Source: Parelaphostrongylus tenuis
Lineage: Eukaryota > Nematoda > Chromadorea > Rhabditida > Metastrongylidae
Direction of reading: 5' to 3'
Assembly (NCBI GenBank): GCA_019055375.1
Contig: JAHQIW010001307.1
Location: 310,001 to 374,000 of the forward strand
DNA length: 64,000 nucleotides
Shown: one piece after another, positions 23,801-34,589 of the stretch
Position numbering within the stretch: position 1 is the first letter of the stretch
Layout: each line of letters opens with the position of its first letter
Notes under the pieces: model-generated
Seen by the model: only the letters and a program-made list of their open reading frames with translations
Told to the model about the DNA's origin: nothing
The model's database searches: none
Position numbers and translations under genes: made by a program

Positions 23801-26800
23801 TTAGGAATAAACAACGAACCGTCCTTGTTTGATCATTCTCTCCCTTTTCTTTTGAATCCATTCCCTTGAGCCTTTCAGCGGCTTTTTCTCTTTCTTTCTT
23901 GACACCGCAAACACTCTGTAAGATGATATCATAAGAGTTTTGGGCCGAATTCGCCAGAAATTTGAGACATTATTGTATGATTGAGAATTCAACAATGTGA
24001 GAATGAAACTTTCTATTAGCAAATGTTGCTTGAAAGTAACAAAAAAACTCCAAATCTCAATTTCGGAAATGCCTAGCTCTGAAAAGATATATAAAATATT
24101 CCGTTCTGAAATTTTGAGTTTACGTCATGCGAATTGATGTCCATAAACAACCTTGGCAATAATTTGATGATTTTCTCATTCACAATCTTTTTTTGAGGTC
24201 GTTAAGCGTGGAAGAGTCAATTTGACGTGCAATCAGCAAGTATTTTGCAACAAAAGCAGATGAAACTCATTTCGTAAATGTTAAATTGATTATTAGCTAG
24301 TTTTTAACTGAGTAGATCACATGTGAATATGACTCATCCAGGCTCTAAAGAAGCTTGAAGAAAGCGAAACTGCTAAACGTAAGCTATAGCTAGTTCCTAT
24401 ATGAATCGCCTATTGATATCCTCGTGCTCGCTGAATAAGAAAACTACGGAATTAAATTGATGTCGAGGCTAGTAAACCGGTTCTCAGAGATTCGGTAATG
24501 GGTCTGATACGAACCTCTCTGTATTTTCGATGTGGTGCCGCACTTCTGTTTCTTCTTCACCAGTGAGTGCCCGTGGCAGCTGAGCGACACCGCCAGTCAT
24601 TAGAACAAGGTAAACCCTTTAATTCAGAAAGATTGTATTTCCACCTCTAAATAAGAGTTATAGATACCTAAGATGTAAGCAAGATATGAACGATACCACA
24701 ACAACGTCTTTATCACACTGAATTCGAGGTCATATCAAAACTGTCAACGAAAAATGTTCCGGCAGATGTTTCAACATTTGTCTATGATCCAAAATTTTGC
24801 TGAGGTGAATCTACGGAAAGTGGGAATCTGTACGACACTGACATATGGATAAGCGACTATCTTACAAAAGTTGATAACGAAGAAGAGAACTAAAACCTTG
24901 AACAAAACAAATGACACATACGAGTTGGGTACACTCAATTGCGCACTTTTTTGCAAACATTTTGATGAGCAACCTGCCCATATTTGCTCCAAGATGGAGA
25001 GTTGGGAAGAAATTTGCTTGCTACTCATGCACGAATGGCATGTAGGAGAAAATGCTTCAGAAACGGCGCTCAAGATTGATGAAGCTACTTGAATAAAGTG
25101 GCCCGAGCGCGACCGACTCTCCAGCTTTAAACTTCGCAAACCACTTCCTAGCCGTTCTTTCTAAAATCGTATCATCGCCTCAAGCTTCACTGATCTTGCA
25201 CGCCGCTTCACTAGCATTTTCTCCTACGTGCATTCGTGGATGAGTAGCAAGCAAGATTGGGTATTGGTACGGTAGACGGCGACAAATGAGAAACCAATAC
25301 CTCTCGCTGGACAAGAACTTTTCATAAAGAGTGTTAGCAACCATTCGAAATCTCAAACCTCTGGTTAGAGCTGTACTTGGCCACTTTTCGGAAAGATCCT
25401 TATACAATGCTTTGAAACTCAAATAAAATTATGTGTCACACGCACCACGCGTTTTTCTTTCATTCGCTGAAGTTCTGCTTTGCAATGCAGAAAGTATCAC
25501 CATATGGGATAGAGGTATTTTGTCTTCCTCACTTCATACCAAAATATACTCTATGAAGCTGAAAAAGACTGTTCAGGAAGAGAGTATGTAGACTTACTTT
25601 CTTGCTTTGGCACTATTCGGATAATCAATAACAAGACCACCATTGAAACCTGCTTTCGTTGCAAGTGACATAATGAGGGCAGATTGGTGCTCATTTTCTG
25701 GATAGAACTGAAATACAGCTCGAGTTCCTCGACCCTGAAATATTTATGCGTAGATGAAATTCTCGCCAATCACTTAGTGAATTCTTTTACGAATACGTCA
25801 CTCCTCACAAAGGCGAGGGTGTATATCTAGCTAAGTTCATTTCCAACTAGGAACTAATACGGCAAGATCTTCCATTTTCTTCATGAAACAGGAAAGGAAA
25901 GCCAGTGACTGCTACGTGATAGCTAAGTAACTCTTTTAGGAGGCAGGTAGATAAAAAACTAGTTAAGCAATAAATTTGTAAAGCATACCAGACAACCATA
26001 GAGCGTTTGGAAAAATCGATGGAGGCGTCTTTTTGGGTTTTGCTCACTTGAGTTCGCATGACACAACCACTGAATGGCCGATATACTAAACATAAATGGT
26101 ACTGAGGATACTAAAAGGTTTTCTTTACTACCTCAAAGACTGTTACAACTCTCGGTAATCGAAACAAAGCTCGAAAAAGACGCATGCACAGCTATATTTA
26201 AACTGAAAACTATACGATAAAATCCGTGCAACATCACACCTTATCGCTCCGTCGAAAGTCCCTGGCCTGAACGGCACTCCAGTACCCATGTCTGACAATA
26301 TGAAATCGCCCATATTATCTCTGTCTTCATCGTCGTTACTGGCAATTTCTGCAAATTTCTCTTTAGAAAAATCATTTTAGGCGACGAATATTAGCAAAAT
26401 GATTCTACATCCTACCCAACATGGGTTTGCTAATATCAAGTCCTACCCACTGGTGACCAGCGTTCGCCAACACACCACCGCTTATACCAGTTCCACAACC
26501 TTCAAAGACCATTATGTATATTAGCACACTCAGAAGAGTTCAAATTACGCGTAACCCCTTACCAATATCTAGAAGAAGACCTTGCTTATCGTCGGGAAGA
26601 GCTAGCAGTTCAAGTGCCCGCTCGGCCATTTCTGTCTGGAGTGATACGATGCGCGAATTCGAGGCATATTTACATGCTTCAGATTCATTGTAGTACTGAA
26701 AGACAGTCTATAAAGAGGCATCAAGCAATTGAACAACAGATTTTCATAATTTATATAAAATCTCTATTTTGCTGCTTTTCTGCAACGGTATGATGTTTAA

Positions 26801-28241
26801 AATTTACATCTGAGAATGGTGAGTGGTATAGAAAACATTGGACATTAGGTGGAAGTAACCGGCGTTTCATCCGTAATGGGGGCCGCATGCTACCACTACA
26901 TCACCCGGCCGCTGATCTGCTCCCACTCTTTCTTCGATATGTGCCCACACGACCAATTCCATTTCAGGTTTCTTACTGACAGCCACGAAAGTTTATCTCC
27001 TTGAGAACCAGCGTTCTGCATGTCTGAACATGCGTGTCTGACTGTCCACTCGCTTTCCCACGAGACTCGACGCCGCCAACACAGTAGCTGAGTGAGATTT
27101 ACGTCGCGAGGTGAGCATGAAAATGACTCTCGTGGTCTTTTAAAGGTTATATATAAAATAAAAAGTACTACTCAAATTTTTTAAATGAACAAATAAGGCT
27201 CCCCCGAATTGGGCATGGACCATATTTCTTAGATTTTGGATGAGAAAAGTCGCTTCCGTATTGAGACGAGAAAGCTGACATACGTGTAAAACACGGAACA
27301 TGGTATTCCCGTGTAATGGGTTCGAACAGCCACTGTCCCTTCCCAGGGCAGCAAGCGTTTGCTCTATACCATCGTCGCTCTCGTTTTGCCTTTCTCTCTC
27401 GTATTCTAGGCTGCTCGGTGGCTGTTAATAGGTTGAGGAGAAAGTTCCCGGAATTTGCCCATAACTCTAACATGTTCCCGCCAGATGGAACTGAACCGCG
27501 AACAGAAACGACTGTTGATGCTTCATGAGTACAAAGTGGGCACAAATGCCGCTGACACTGTTCGTCGAATCAATGAGGCATGGGGCGAAGGAACTGTTGG
27601 AAAGACAGCTGTCTACGATCACTTCAAGGAGTTCAAGGTAGGAAAGGAACGTTATCGACTCAGAAGGAGACCACTTTGACTATTAAATTGTCTTTTGTTC
27701 GAACTTAATTGATGCATAGATAAAAGTTATTATAAGCAAATTTTGGAAACTTTCTCCTCAACATATTAGCACTCACCCGCAAGGGGATTAATCTGTAAAG
27801 CACAAAAATTGACTCAATTAAGGCTCCAGCTCTACCACGATTCAGTGCCGACTGGCGCCCACTAGGTCAGTCCCGTTGACCTATTCGATGCTAACAGCAT
27901 CGAATAGGTTACAAAGAGGTTGAGAAGAATGCAAAAAGGCAACACTGGTGTTGAGGAAGCTTTCGCTGTCCCGGAAAGGCAAACTGGCGATTCAGCTTCA
28001 TGACTCAGAAAACATTAGGCTCCATGTTTTGCTCGTGTCTCAGCATTCTTGTGATTGTATTTCACAACGCAGCCTCTCAAGCCCTACATAAAAGAGTGGA
28101 ATTCCATTGACCCACAGCTCAACTCAAACATTATAGACAGTATAAGCAATGTAAACTAGAATATCACTAATGTAAAAACATAAAAATGCTCACCAACTCA
28201 GGGGGCCCGTAGTGTTCCGGACGTGTGTGATTTATAGACAT
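23801..28241 (-). CDS. bud-23: 18S rRNA (guanine-N7)-methyltransferase BUD23
   Basis: Exons (descending): 28241-28194, 26695-26563, 26499-26416, 26348-26240, 26085-25989, 25734-25598, 24616-24515, 23915-23801. All junctions are GT-AG and phase-consistent, giving 274 codons (human about 281). Start [16 protein letters not shown] matches the family N-terminus. SAM-binding motif I is [14 protein letters not shown] (GCGTG about residues 61-65), the acidic SAM residue lies in GLDIS (about 82), followed by [15 protein letters not shown] and [11 protein letters not shown]. The C-terminal domain has [14 protein letters not shown] and the basic [13 protein letters not shown] region. The family, with TRMT112, methylates one 18S rRNA guanine during small-subunit biogenesis. 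The last residues (RFVVYS) do not resemble the usual RKRK-type tail, so the 3' end is uncertain. Intron 6 holds a palindromic mariner fragment. Confidence 0.95.
24870..25420. mobile_element. Head-to-head mariner fragments in bud-23 intron 6
   Basis: Plus strand near 25010-25090 encodes [20 protein letters not shown] then TALKIDEA, the first helix-turn-helix of a mariner transposase. Minus strand near 25250-25110 encodes the same region again ([17 protein letters not shown], then [20 protein letters not shown]). The transposase 5' end is thus present twice in opposite orientation with no catalytic domain. The far flanks do not match as neatly as in the copy at 60585-61075. Confidence 0.75.
26858..26915 (-). 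repeat. Decayed tRNA-like module in bud-23 intron 1
   Basis: Minus strand GGGTGATGTAGTGGTAGCAT (A-box-like) is followed by GGATGAAACGCCGGTTACTT, a broken B-box. It lies between bud-23 exons 1 and 2. Confidence 0.4.
27294..27370 (-). repeat. tRNA-like module in bud-23 intron 1
   Basis: Minus strand GATGGTATAGAGCAAACGC (A-box-like), then GACAGTGGCTGTTCGAACCC (B-box GTTCGAACC). It abuts a mariner fragment and shares no perfect acceptor stem, so it is a repeat-borne pseudo-tRNA. Confidence 0.45.
27425..27770 (+). mobile_element. Internally deleted mariner element in bud-23 intron 1
   Basis: Terminal repeats TAATAGGTTGAGGAGAAAGT (left) and ACTTTCTCCTCAACATATTA (right), beginning and ending in TA as expected for mariner target sites. 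The frame at 27455-27679 encodes the N-terminal DNA-binding region of transposase ([40 protein letters not shown]) and then stops. Length of about 345 bp against about 1.3 kb for a full mariner shows a large internal deletion. Confidence 0.88.
27880..27911. repeat. Perfect hairpin
   Basis: ACCTATTCGATGCT and AGCATCGAATAGGT are perfectly complementary 14-mers separated by three bases. It lies in bud-23 intron 1, just beyond the mariner copy. Function unknown. Confidence 0.75.
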
Positions 28242-28248
28242 CTGGGAA
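28242..28248 (-). promoter_or_regulatory. Likely spliced-leader acceptor at the bud-23 start
   Basis: On the minus strand TTCCCAG directly abuts the ATG of bud-23. An acceptor with no upstream donor, placed right at the start codon and 598 bp below the vps-22 stop codon, is the usual form of a nematode trans-splice site. Confidence 0.6.
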
Positions 28249-28584
28249 TATTGTCTATATGAAATATTGTTCCGAAAAATAAAGAGAGAAATTTCTATAG
28301 AAGATTATGGTTGTGGGAGACCTTAAGAATGAAGAAAAAAAAACTACTAAAAAGGAACAATTTATCAGATAAGACAGAAGAGACCAATGTTTGAATGAAG
28401 AAAATACTAGAAAATTTAGAACTGTCAAAAAGGGTGCGTTCTTGAGTTTATTAAATCAAGAATAAGACAGAATCGATAGGCGGAAGGGTCAATGAATGAT
28501 CTAAAAACTAGTCCATACTGTCTATTCCGTAACAAGCATGCGTGCTCTGAAGTTCAATCGAAAGCTGGACACTACTTAAATAAC

Positions 28585-28750
28585 CGTTTCGGGATCACTA
28601 GCCCACCACCTCTAAATCTCTAACCCCCGTGTGCTGCGTCTGACAATGGCACGCTGGGGCTAGAGATGTAGGGAGGTGGAGCAGACCGTTCAGAATTATC
28701 AGTTAGGGACGCAGACACCGTGGATCCATGGTCCCGAGAGAGCTAAATGG
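28585..28750. repeat. GGACC-ended foldback family, copy 1
   Basis: Contains GCTGCGTCTGACAATGGCAC and GGTGGAGCAGACCGTTCAGA, and ends near CGTGGATCCATGGTCCCGAG. The same blocks occur at 35640-35865, 47020-47268 and 48905-49165. The outer arm GGGACTGTGGACCCACGGCC is clearest in the 48905 copy. Confidence 0.6.
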
Positions 28751-28840
28751 CACTGCTATCTATGAGATGACAATTGCACATAGTAATGAACAGTATGCGT
28801 CACTTGTCTGCTATAGGATGAATACCGACACACTTCAATC

Positions 28841-31800
28841 TTAATAAACGCTCATGCTGTGTATACTTTCCGAGACACTGGTATTGCTAGACGAGTGGCA
28901 ATGCTGTTGAAGAAATAGAGAGGGCACCCAGTACTGAATGGTATCCGTCGCCTGTTCGTCAATCCAAGCTAAGCCTTCTTTCACCAGATGATCTAACACT
29001 GACTGAGCTCGTTGTTCATCCCATCTAAAATGATTTCAACTTTATTCACTGATGACAAAAGAAACAGATTATTGAGTACCGTTGAGCAAAGCGGATTACC
29101 TGGGAACCTCTTCATGAAATAAAGTATTGATCGTGCGGAGAAAATACAACTACCTACCTCAATCTATCAATAATGAGCTCCTTGGTGATATAAGCAGCAT
29201 CCTCAGCCAACTGAAGAACTCGAGAGTGATCCATGCTAAGCTCACCAGGAACCGACTGAACAAGAAAGCGTCCTCCTCCTAAGGGAACCAGTTCAAAACC
29301 ACTACCCAATACTTTCAGTTTATCGACTGAACGAAGAATATCGTCTCTGAAATGAAGTAGAGTTTTCAGTATATAAGTAATGACAAGAGAAGAATAAACC
29401 TACGTGGTGATAGTCTCCTTTCGCGTTCGAGATCTACTACGCATCAGACGATTTCTTATTTCCTCCACTGTCATGATTCCACCATTGCAATGATTTGTGG
29501 ATAAACAAACCTATAGAAAATACGATAAAATGAGGAAAACAACGCTAAGCAATCTGAGCCACATACCTCCACGATTTGTACTGCAAGTTCATAATAGAAA
29601 TCTCCAAAACCAAGTTTTTCTGCCCAAAAGCCTCGGCCAGCTAAGATTTCAATCTCAGAGATAGTACGAGAGGATAGACAGTGTAACAACAGAATAACAA
29701 TGGAACTGATACTTACAAGCAAGCGGATCAACTCCAACACTGGCACACATTTCCTGAAAATGACGACGAAACTGCGAATTTTTCCGAATCTCATCACGAT
29801 GACGATGGGCGAACTGCTCCAATCTACAAATGCAATGCTTCAAGTTGATATTCATCGTGAAAAAAGCATACTAATTTGTTACAAATATCATGCAGCATTG
29901 CGTCTAGCAAGATTCAACAAAACAACGAAGACCTCACTAGTGCGCACTCCAAACTAAACAGTCTCTACAAAAGTTTTACCCTTCATATTTGAGCATATCG
30001 ATATCGTTACGCAGGACCCCTTGATTTAGATTTTTAGAACCACATGATTTGAGCCCCTTAAGTCCTTTCCTAAGTCTTTTTTCACTTTCTGAGCCGAAAA
30101 AGAGAACTATAATCTCAAGAATTCAGTTCGATGCTTCGAAACTAAATGATGATTTTTAAATTTTGTCCACAGGTACAGTAATTATGGCTCCGTAAGAATT
30201 TTTGAAAGAAGCTCTTAGGCCCTTTCAATGCACAATCCCATTTTTGACAGATGAATAGAACAACAATGCCAAAAATGTAGTTCACAGCACTAGTATTGAT
30301 TATTAAACACCAGGTCACCACGGGTCTCAATAGGCCAGTGTCATCGACTCATTACATCCATTGCTGCCGCTTAATAGAAATTCGTACAGCCACTCAATAC
30401 ACATGATCTACACTACTTGCGTAGAAGTAATACAAGGTCACTATTTCATACGCAATCAAATGGTCGAGATGCATGTGACACATTGGCTAGAGGGTGCCCT
30501 GAGACGCACACGTGGTTGTTGGCTCAATTTCACGCCCAAGGCTGCTCGAGCCTTAAATTGCTTCAGAGTTGGTCATTTGGTACCAGACATTCTGGGAGAA
30601 TAGCAGCACTGATTTGATACATCGGTTGGCCATCGTGAGTCATTGTGAAGGCCAAATATGCATTCAATCGACCCTAACGGTGCTTGGTGAAATCGAATGC
30701 ATGGCGAATCTCTCAGCAATTGGTCAACACCGAGAGATTTGTTCTTTATCCTTAAATGAATGGCAGGTAAAACAATCAACGTATGTAGAACACGCTAAAG
30801 ACTATCAAGTTTTCTAAGCTGCGTATAAGAAGAAGGTAAGCATTAAAGATATGTTTTTGACTAAGTCGAATTAACTCTTGCTTATGAAGCGAAAAATGTG
30901 AGCCGCTACGTTAAGAAAAACTGCAGTAACCCGAGGAAGAAAAAGAAGTGACATAGCCAGCCGCGATGAACACTGGATTATAAGGGGTGACGCCATAAGA
31001 ATAATGGATGCCAAACCGATATGCAAAGCGACCTTTGTATGGCTAAAAAAACGAAGTAGATGGTATATGTGAACGGTTCGCAGACAACAGAAGTAGACAG
31101 GTATGGAGAAGACAGATGCAGTTGAAGGCAGCAAGCGAAAAGGAAAAGAATTAAAAATACTGGAGAAAATTCAATATCCCCACTGATGTAGGTAATGAGC
31201 AAAACTTCTGCGTCAGGCGGCACTCGAACGCGCACCTCACTATATCCGGGAGTGCGTGCTCTAACCCGTTGCACTACGACACCCCTTTTGTCCATCACTC
31301 TTTCTACGCTACAACGCATCTACATGTCAGCAACCAGCCGTCAACGGTTTGACCCAGGAAGTCGGTATAGACATTAAACTCAGTCACTCTGACAGATATT
31401 AGGTATTGGACGATCATATAGAATTCTTTCCACGTAGCTTTTAGCGGTGGTATGAGCGTATAAACAGTGGTGGGCAAAATCGGCGTCAGTAGTTCAGTAG
31501 GTTAGAGCATGCGCTCCCGGATAGAGTGAAATGAGGGTTCGAGTCCCGCCCGACTCAGTTTTCCACATCACTCTGCATCACTGGGTACATCTATAACCTA
31601 ATGGCACCGCTGGAAAGCTAATAAATGAACAGAATTCCATTTGATCATCCAAAATTCAATATCGTTGACAAAGTGTTAACGATGAAATGATATGGAGTAC
31701 AGGGAACTTGACTAAAAGGGGGAATGGCTACTTAGACGGTCTCCTTTTGCACTTCGTATGGGTCACAATGCTTCTTCCATTGTGGTTAACCAGCGATAGC

Positions 31801-32261
31801 CATTCAAGCAGGAAAACTTATTCGTCCGTCATCCATGATCCTCTCGCCGACTTGAAAGGCTAAGTTTTTAAGATCCAAATTGACTAACTTTGATGCGAGG
31901 TTAGTAGAAGTCGGCCTTTCGAAGTATGTTTGCATATTTGTTTATATCGCAGGAAAATGCGAGAACGAATTGCCACAAAGCAGACATCAACAGTCTAATC
32001 AAGAACAACAAAAAGCGATTACAGTTTACCTCGTGGCAAATTCTTCCAATTGTTTCGAAAACATCTGTAGTTGCTCACTTGCCATTTGCTCACCTTTGGC
32101 ATTGAATTTGGCCTAGAACGATGCATCAGAACCATGCCCATAAGGAAAACTATAGAAACTAGTACTGGATCATAACTTCAGAAGATAATGTGGCCGAGAA
32201 CCTGGGTTTCCTGCTTGCGCTGAATTGCTGCGACACCAACGGCACGGCGCCTTGAAGCCAT
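28841..32261 (-). CDS. vps-22: ESCRT-II subunit SNF8/EAP30 (VPS22)
   Basis: Exons (descending): 32261-32202, 32112-32030, 29823-29717, 29640-29567, 29510-29404, 29346-29158, 29024-28841. All are GT-AG and in phase; 267 codons, human SNF8 about 258. Start [17 protein letters not shown] corresponds to the family start. The N-terminal helix (about residues 21-60) has [20 protein letters not shown]. The conserved block is [26 protein letters not shown], then [20 protein letters not shown]. The winged-helix half includes [20 protein letters not shown] and [20 protein letters not shown], ending YWVPSLF plus a short nematode tail. The protein is the scaffold of ESCRT-II, which sorts ubiquitinated membrane cargo into multivesicular endosomes. 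Intron 2 (about 2.2 kb) holds a SINE and tRNA-like repeats. Confidence 0.96.
30470..30672 (+). repeat. tRNA-derived SINE family 1, in vps-22 intron 2
   Basis: Head ACATTGGCTAGAGGGTGCCC; body GAGTTGGTCATTTGGTACCA, AGCAGCACTGATTTGATACA; end GGCCAAATATGCATTCAATC. Each block matches, in order, the minus-strand reading of 50380-50637. Inserted antisense to the host gene. Confidence 0.7.
31190..31345 (-). repeat. tRNA-like module with flanking repeat
   Basis: Minus strand GGGTGTCGTAGTGCAACGGG (A-box-like) with GGAGTGAG-type middle and GTGCGCGTTCGAGTGCC (B-box-like) at 31213-31280. The right flank (ACTCTTTCTACGCTACAACG, GTCAGCAACCAGCCGTCAAC) is shared with 36258-36320, so module and flank moved or duplicated together. 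Confidence 0.6.
31470..31560 (+). repeat. tRNA-like module in a small foldback
   Basis: GGCGTCAGTAGTTCAGTAGG with GAGGGTTCGAGTCCCGCCC (B-box). Flanks GTGGTGGGCAAAA on the left and a decayed TTTTCCACATCAC on the right resemble the inverted ends seen at 9195-9325. Confidence 0.6.
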
Positions 32262-32264
32262 TTT

Positions 32265-32272
32265 CTGAAACA
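32265..32272 (-). promoter_or_regulatory. Likely spliced-leader acceptor before vps-22
   Basis: Minus strand GTTTCAG followed by AAA and the vps-22 ATG. TTTCAG is the nematode acceptor consensus, and the three-base leader is typical of trans-spliced messages. Confidence 0.6.
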
Positions 32273-32544
32273 ATTCATAACCTACCCATCCATTAGGTAG
32301 ATGATTCTTATCATAACAATCTATGAACTCATAGTTAACCAAGTGGACAGAAGACTTCACGTAGTTCATAGAAGAATTAACTTCTTAGAAAAACAGAAAA
32401 CACGAGCGAAATGCTCAGGTAAGACCATTTAATTACAAAAAAATTCACAATAGAAAACCACTTAGTTAAGTACGTATCAAGAGAAGGATGAAAAGATTTT
32501 TGTCCACTAGCAATCAATTGCGACACTGAGCAAATAATCGCGTA

Positions 32545-33845
32545 CTATTGGAGCAGTGGATACGAGGCTGACTTCCGTGGACCCAAGGCAAGTCCAACGA
32601 CTCCTCTTCCTCTGCCCCCATCGGACCCTGACTATAGCGACTTTTCGTTGCAGGACTGCAGCTGAGCTCTGGAATGACTCGCGTGCGCCGGTGTGTTTGA
32701 CTGCTGTTTCTTGATGTTGACTATAGCAAACCTCCCAACGGAGTTTTGCTATCTTTTCGGGAATTACATGATAATTTAGGCAGCGCAGATGGTCCACGAC
32801 CTTAGAGAGCAAGTGGTTTCGCAGAGGTTCGAGGACCTTAGGCAGAAATGGTCCAAGTGACGAGGGCGGCACTCAGCTGCCACCAACCTCAACAGTCAGT
32901 TCGATCGCGGGTCATCATCCGTACGGTCGTCTGACGTCACCCGGATCACCTCACCTCAAATCATAATTGATTCATCATTGCTCTCTCCACACAATCTCGT
33001 TGTCTTGTAACTAATTGCTTTCATGAGGTTGCATTCATACAAGTCAGATGAATTCAATAGATTTGTGGCGGAACATAGCACTTCCGTGGCGGAGCAAACT
33101 CACTTTGGTTATGCTCGGCCCATCACCGCGGCTTAAGGATTCTGCCCATATCTAATCACTAGCGACCCCACTGCTAACATTATATACTCACCCACTGGAT
33201 CCCGCCGTCGGTGTTCTACTTGAAGGTGAACATAGCAATCCCAAACGGGCTTCGCAGCTTAGTCATGCTTCGACAATTACAATTACAACATAACATAGTC
33301 AATTACAATAACATTGTCACTTGTCATAACAATGTCACTTGTCATAACAATGTCACATGCAATAACATGATCACTTACGATAACATCATCAACATCAACT
33401 GCCACAACACTGTCCTCGATACTTCTCATCAGTCGATCACCCATATTGACTTACGCATACGTTCGCATAACGATGTGTCGTGATCATGTATATATTATTA
33501 TTATATTATCATTTTAGTAATGCATGTATATTATAGGTTGTTTGGTTCTACCCCATTGTTTAGTATAACCCGTATAAACCACTGAACCTTCACAATACAT
33601 TACGAATCCACTGAACCACCACATATAATTTAGTACATCGGCTACAAACCTTTGCTACATTGACACTACATTTGAACATATAACGCCAAGAAACAGCAGT
33701 CAATACACCAGCGCAGATCGCATGCGAATCATTCCAAAACTTAGCTGCGCGTCCTGCAACGATAAGTAGCTGTCGTCGGCGTCCAATCGCGGGAAAGGTG
33801 GAGTTGCTGGGCACGCCCCTGGGTCCACGGAAGTCGGTCGTCAGC
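32545..33845. repeat. Large foldback element between vps-22 and the JMJD8-like gene
   Basis: Arms of about 200 bp at 32545-32740 and 33645-33845 are inverted, diverged copies: ACTTCCGTGGACCCAAGGC on the left, and on the minus strand at the right ACTTCCGTGGACCCAGGGG; both contain ATCGTTGCAGGAC / TTCGTTGCAGGAC and TTGACTGCTGTTTCTTG. The 0.9-kb interior includes a short minisatellite. The 121-codon minus frame at 32507-32872 runs through the left arm and is not taken as a gene. Confidence 0.7.
33275..33400. repeat. Short minisatellite
   Basis: Repeats of ATAACAATGTCACTTGTC and variants, unit about 18 bp, with drift. Repeats are contiguous with no spacers. Confidence 0.8.
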
Positions 33846-33889
33846 AAAACAATTTATTCACTTCAAGGCAGTACAACAATAATGGCTGA

Positions 33890-34260
33890 TGTTTGACAGC
33901 TTCATCTTCTTCACAGTCTGAAAGAGTCAAATTGAAATGCAACCTACTCAGTTAAACACTTCCGTAACCAAAGCAGATAGAACTCACTACAGAAATATTA
34001 AATCGCGTGGTAAACAGCTTCGAGTTAGTGATTATTCATTAAAAAGAAATTAAGCTGTCTAATATGCGATTTGAAACTTATCTATTGAGTTTATCCGTTG
34101 TTACGAAAGTGTTTGACTGAGTGAATTGCATGTTAAATTAGCTCCTAGAAGCTCTGAAGAAAACGAAGCCGTCGAATCGTCAGCCACTATTTGTGTACCG
34201 CATCTAGAGAACAAAATACTTTGCCAATAACCTCGTGCACGCTGCTCAAAAAGCACAAGA
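33890..34260 (+). repeat. Dispersed repeat related to 18350-18540 and 24215-24420
   Basis: Shared phrases include GTGTTTGACTGAGTG, AGTCAAATTGAAATGCAACC-like and AGCAGATAGAACTCAC-like sequence, and a CTGAAGAAAACGAAGCC box near 34155. The similarity is visible but patchy; boundaries are approximate. Confidence 0.45.
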
Positions 34261-34589
34261 TGTAAAGATTTTCACAACTCATAAGATCAGTCACAACAAG
34301 TTGCATGTTGACGATCCAACAGAGCAGCTCCAGTGAATAGATCAGCCGCAAAAGCGATTCCAACAGAAGTACATTTTGCTCTTACCAATAAGAGAAATGG
34401 CCATTTCAAGATGATATTGCAACAGTACATGAGCCAGAGATCAAGGCATGGTCAGGATAACAGGCAATCTTCAACAACATCTTGGTGGAGAATGAAAACA
34501 AGTAAACAGACGACGTCTCTTTCTCAACAAAGTGCTTCTCAATCCTCAACAAAGACTTGTTCTCGAAGTCATAAAGGCACCACTAAGCT

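Noticed and set aside
32507..32872. 121-codon minus-strand open frame
   Set aside because: Runs through the arm of a foldback repeat whose other arm does not keep the frame.
33275..33400. Possible CRISPR array
   Set aside because: Contiguous drifting 18-bp units without unique spacers, in a eukaryotic genome; a minisatellite.
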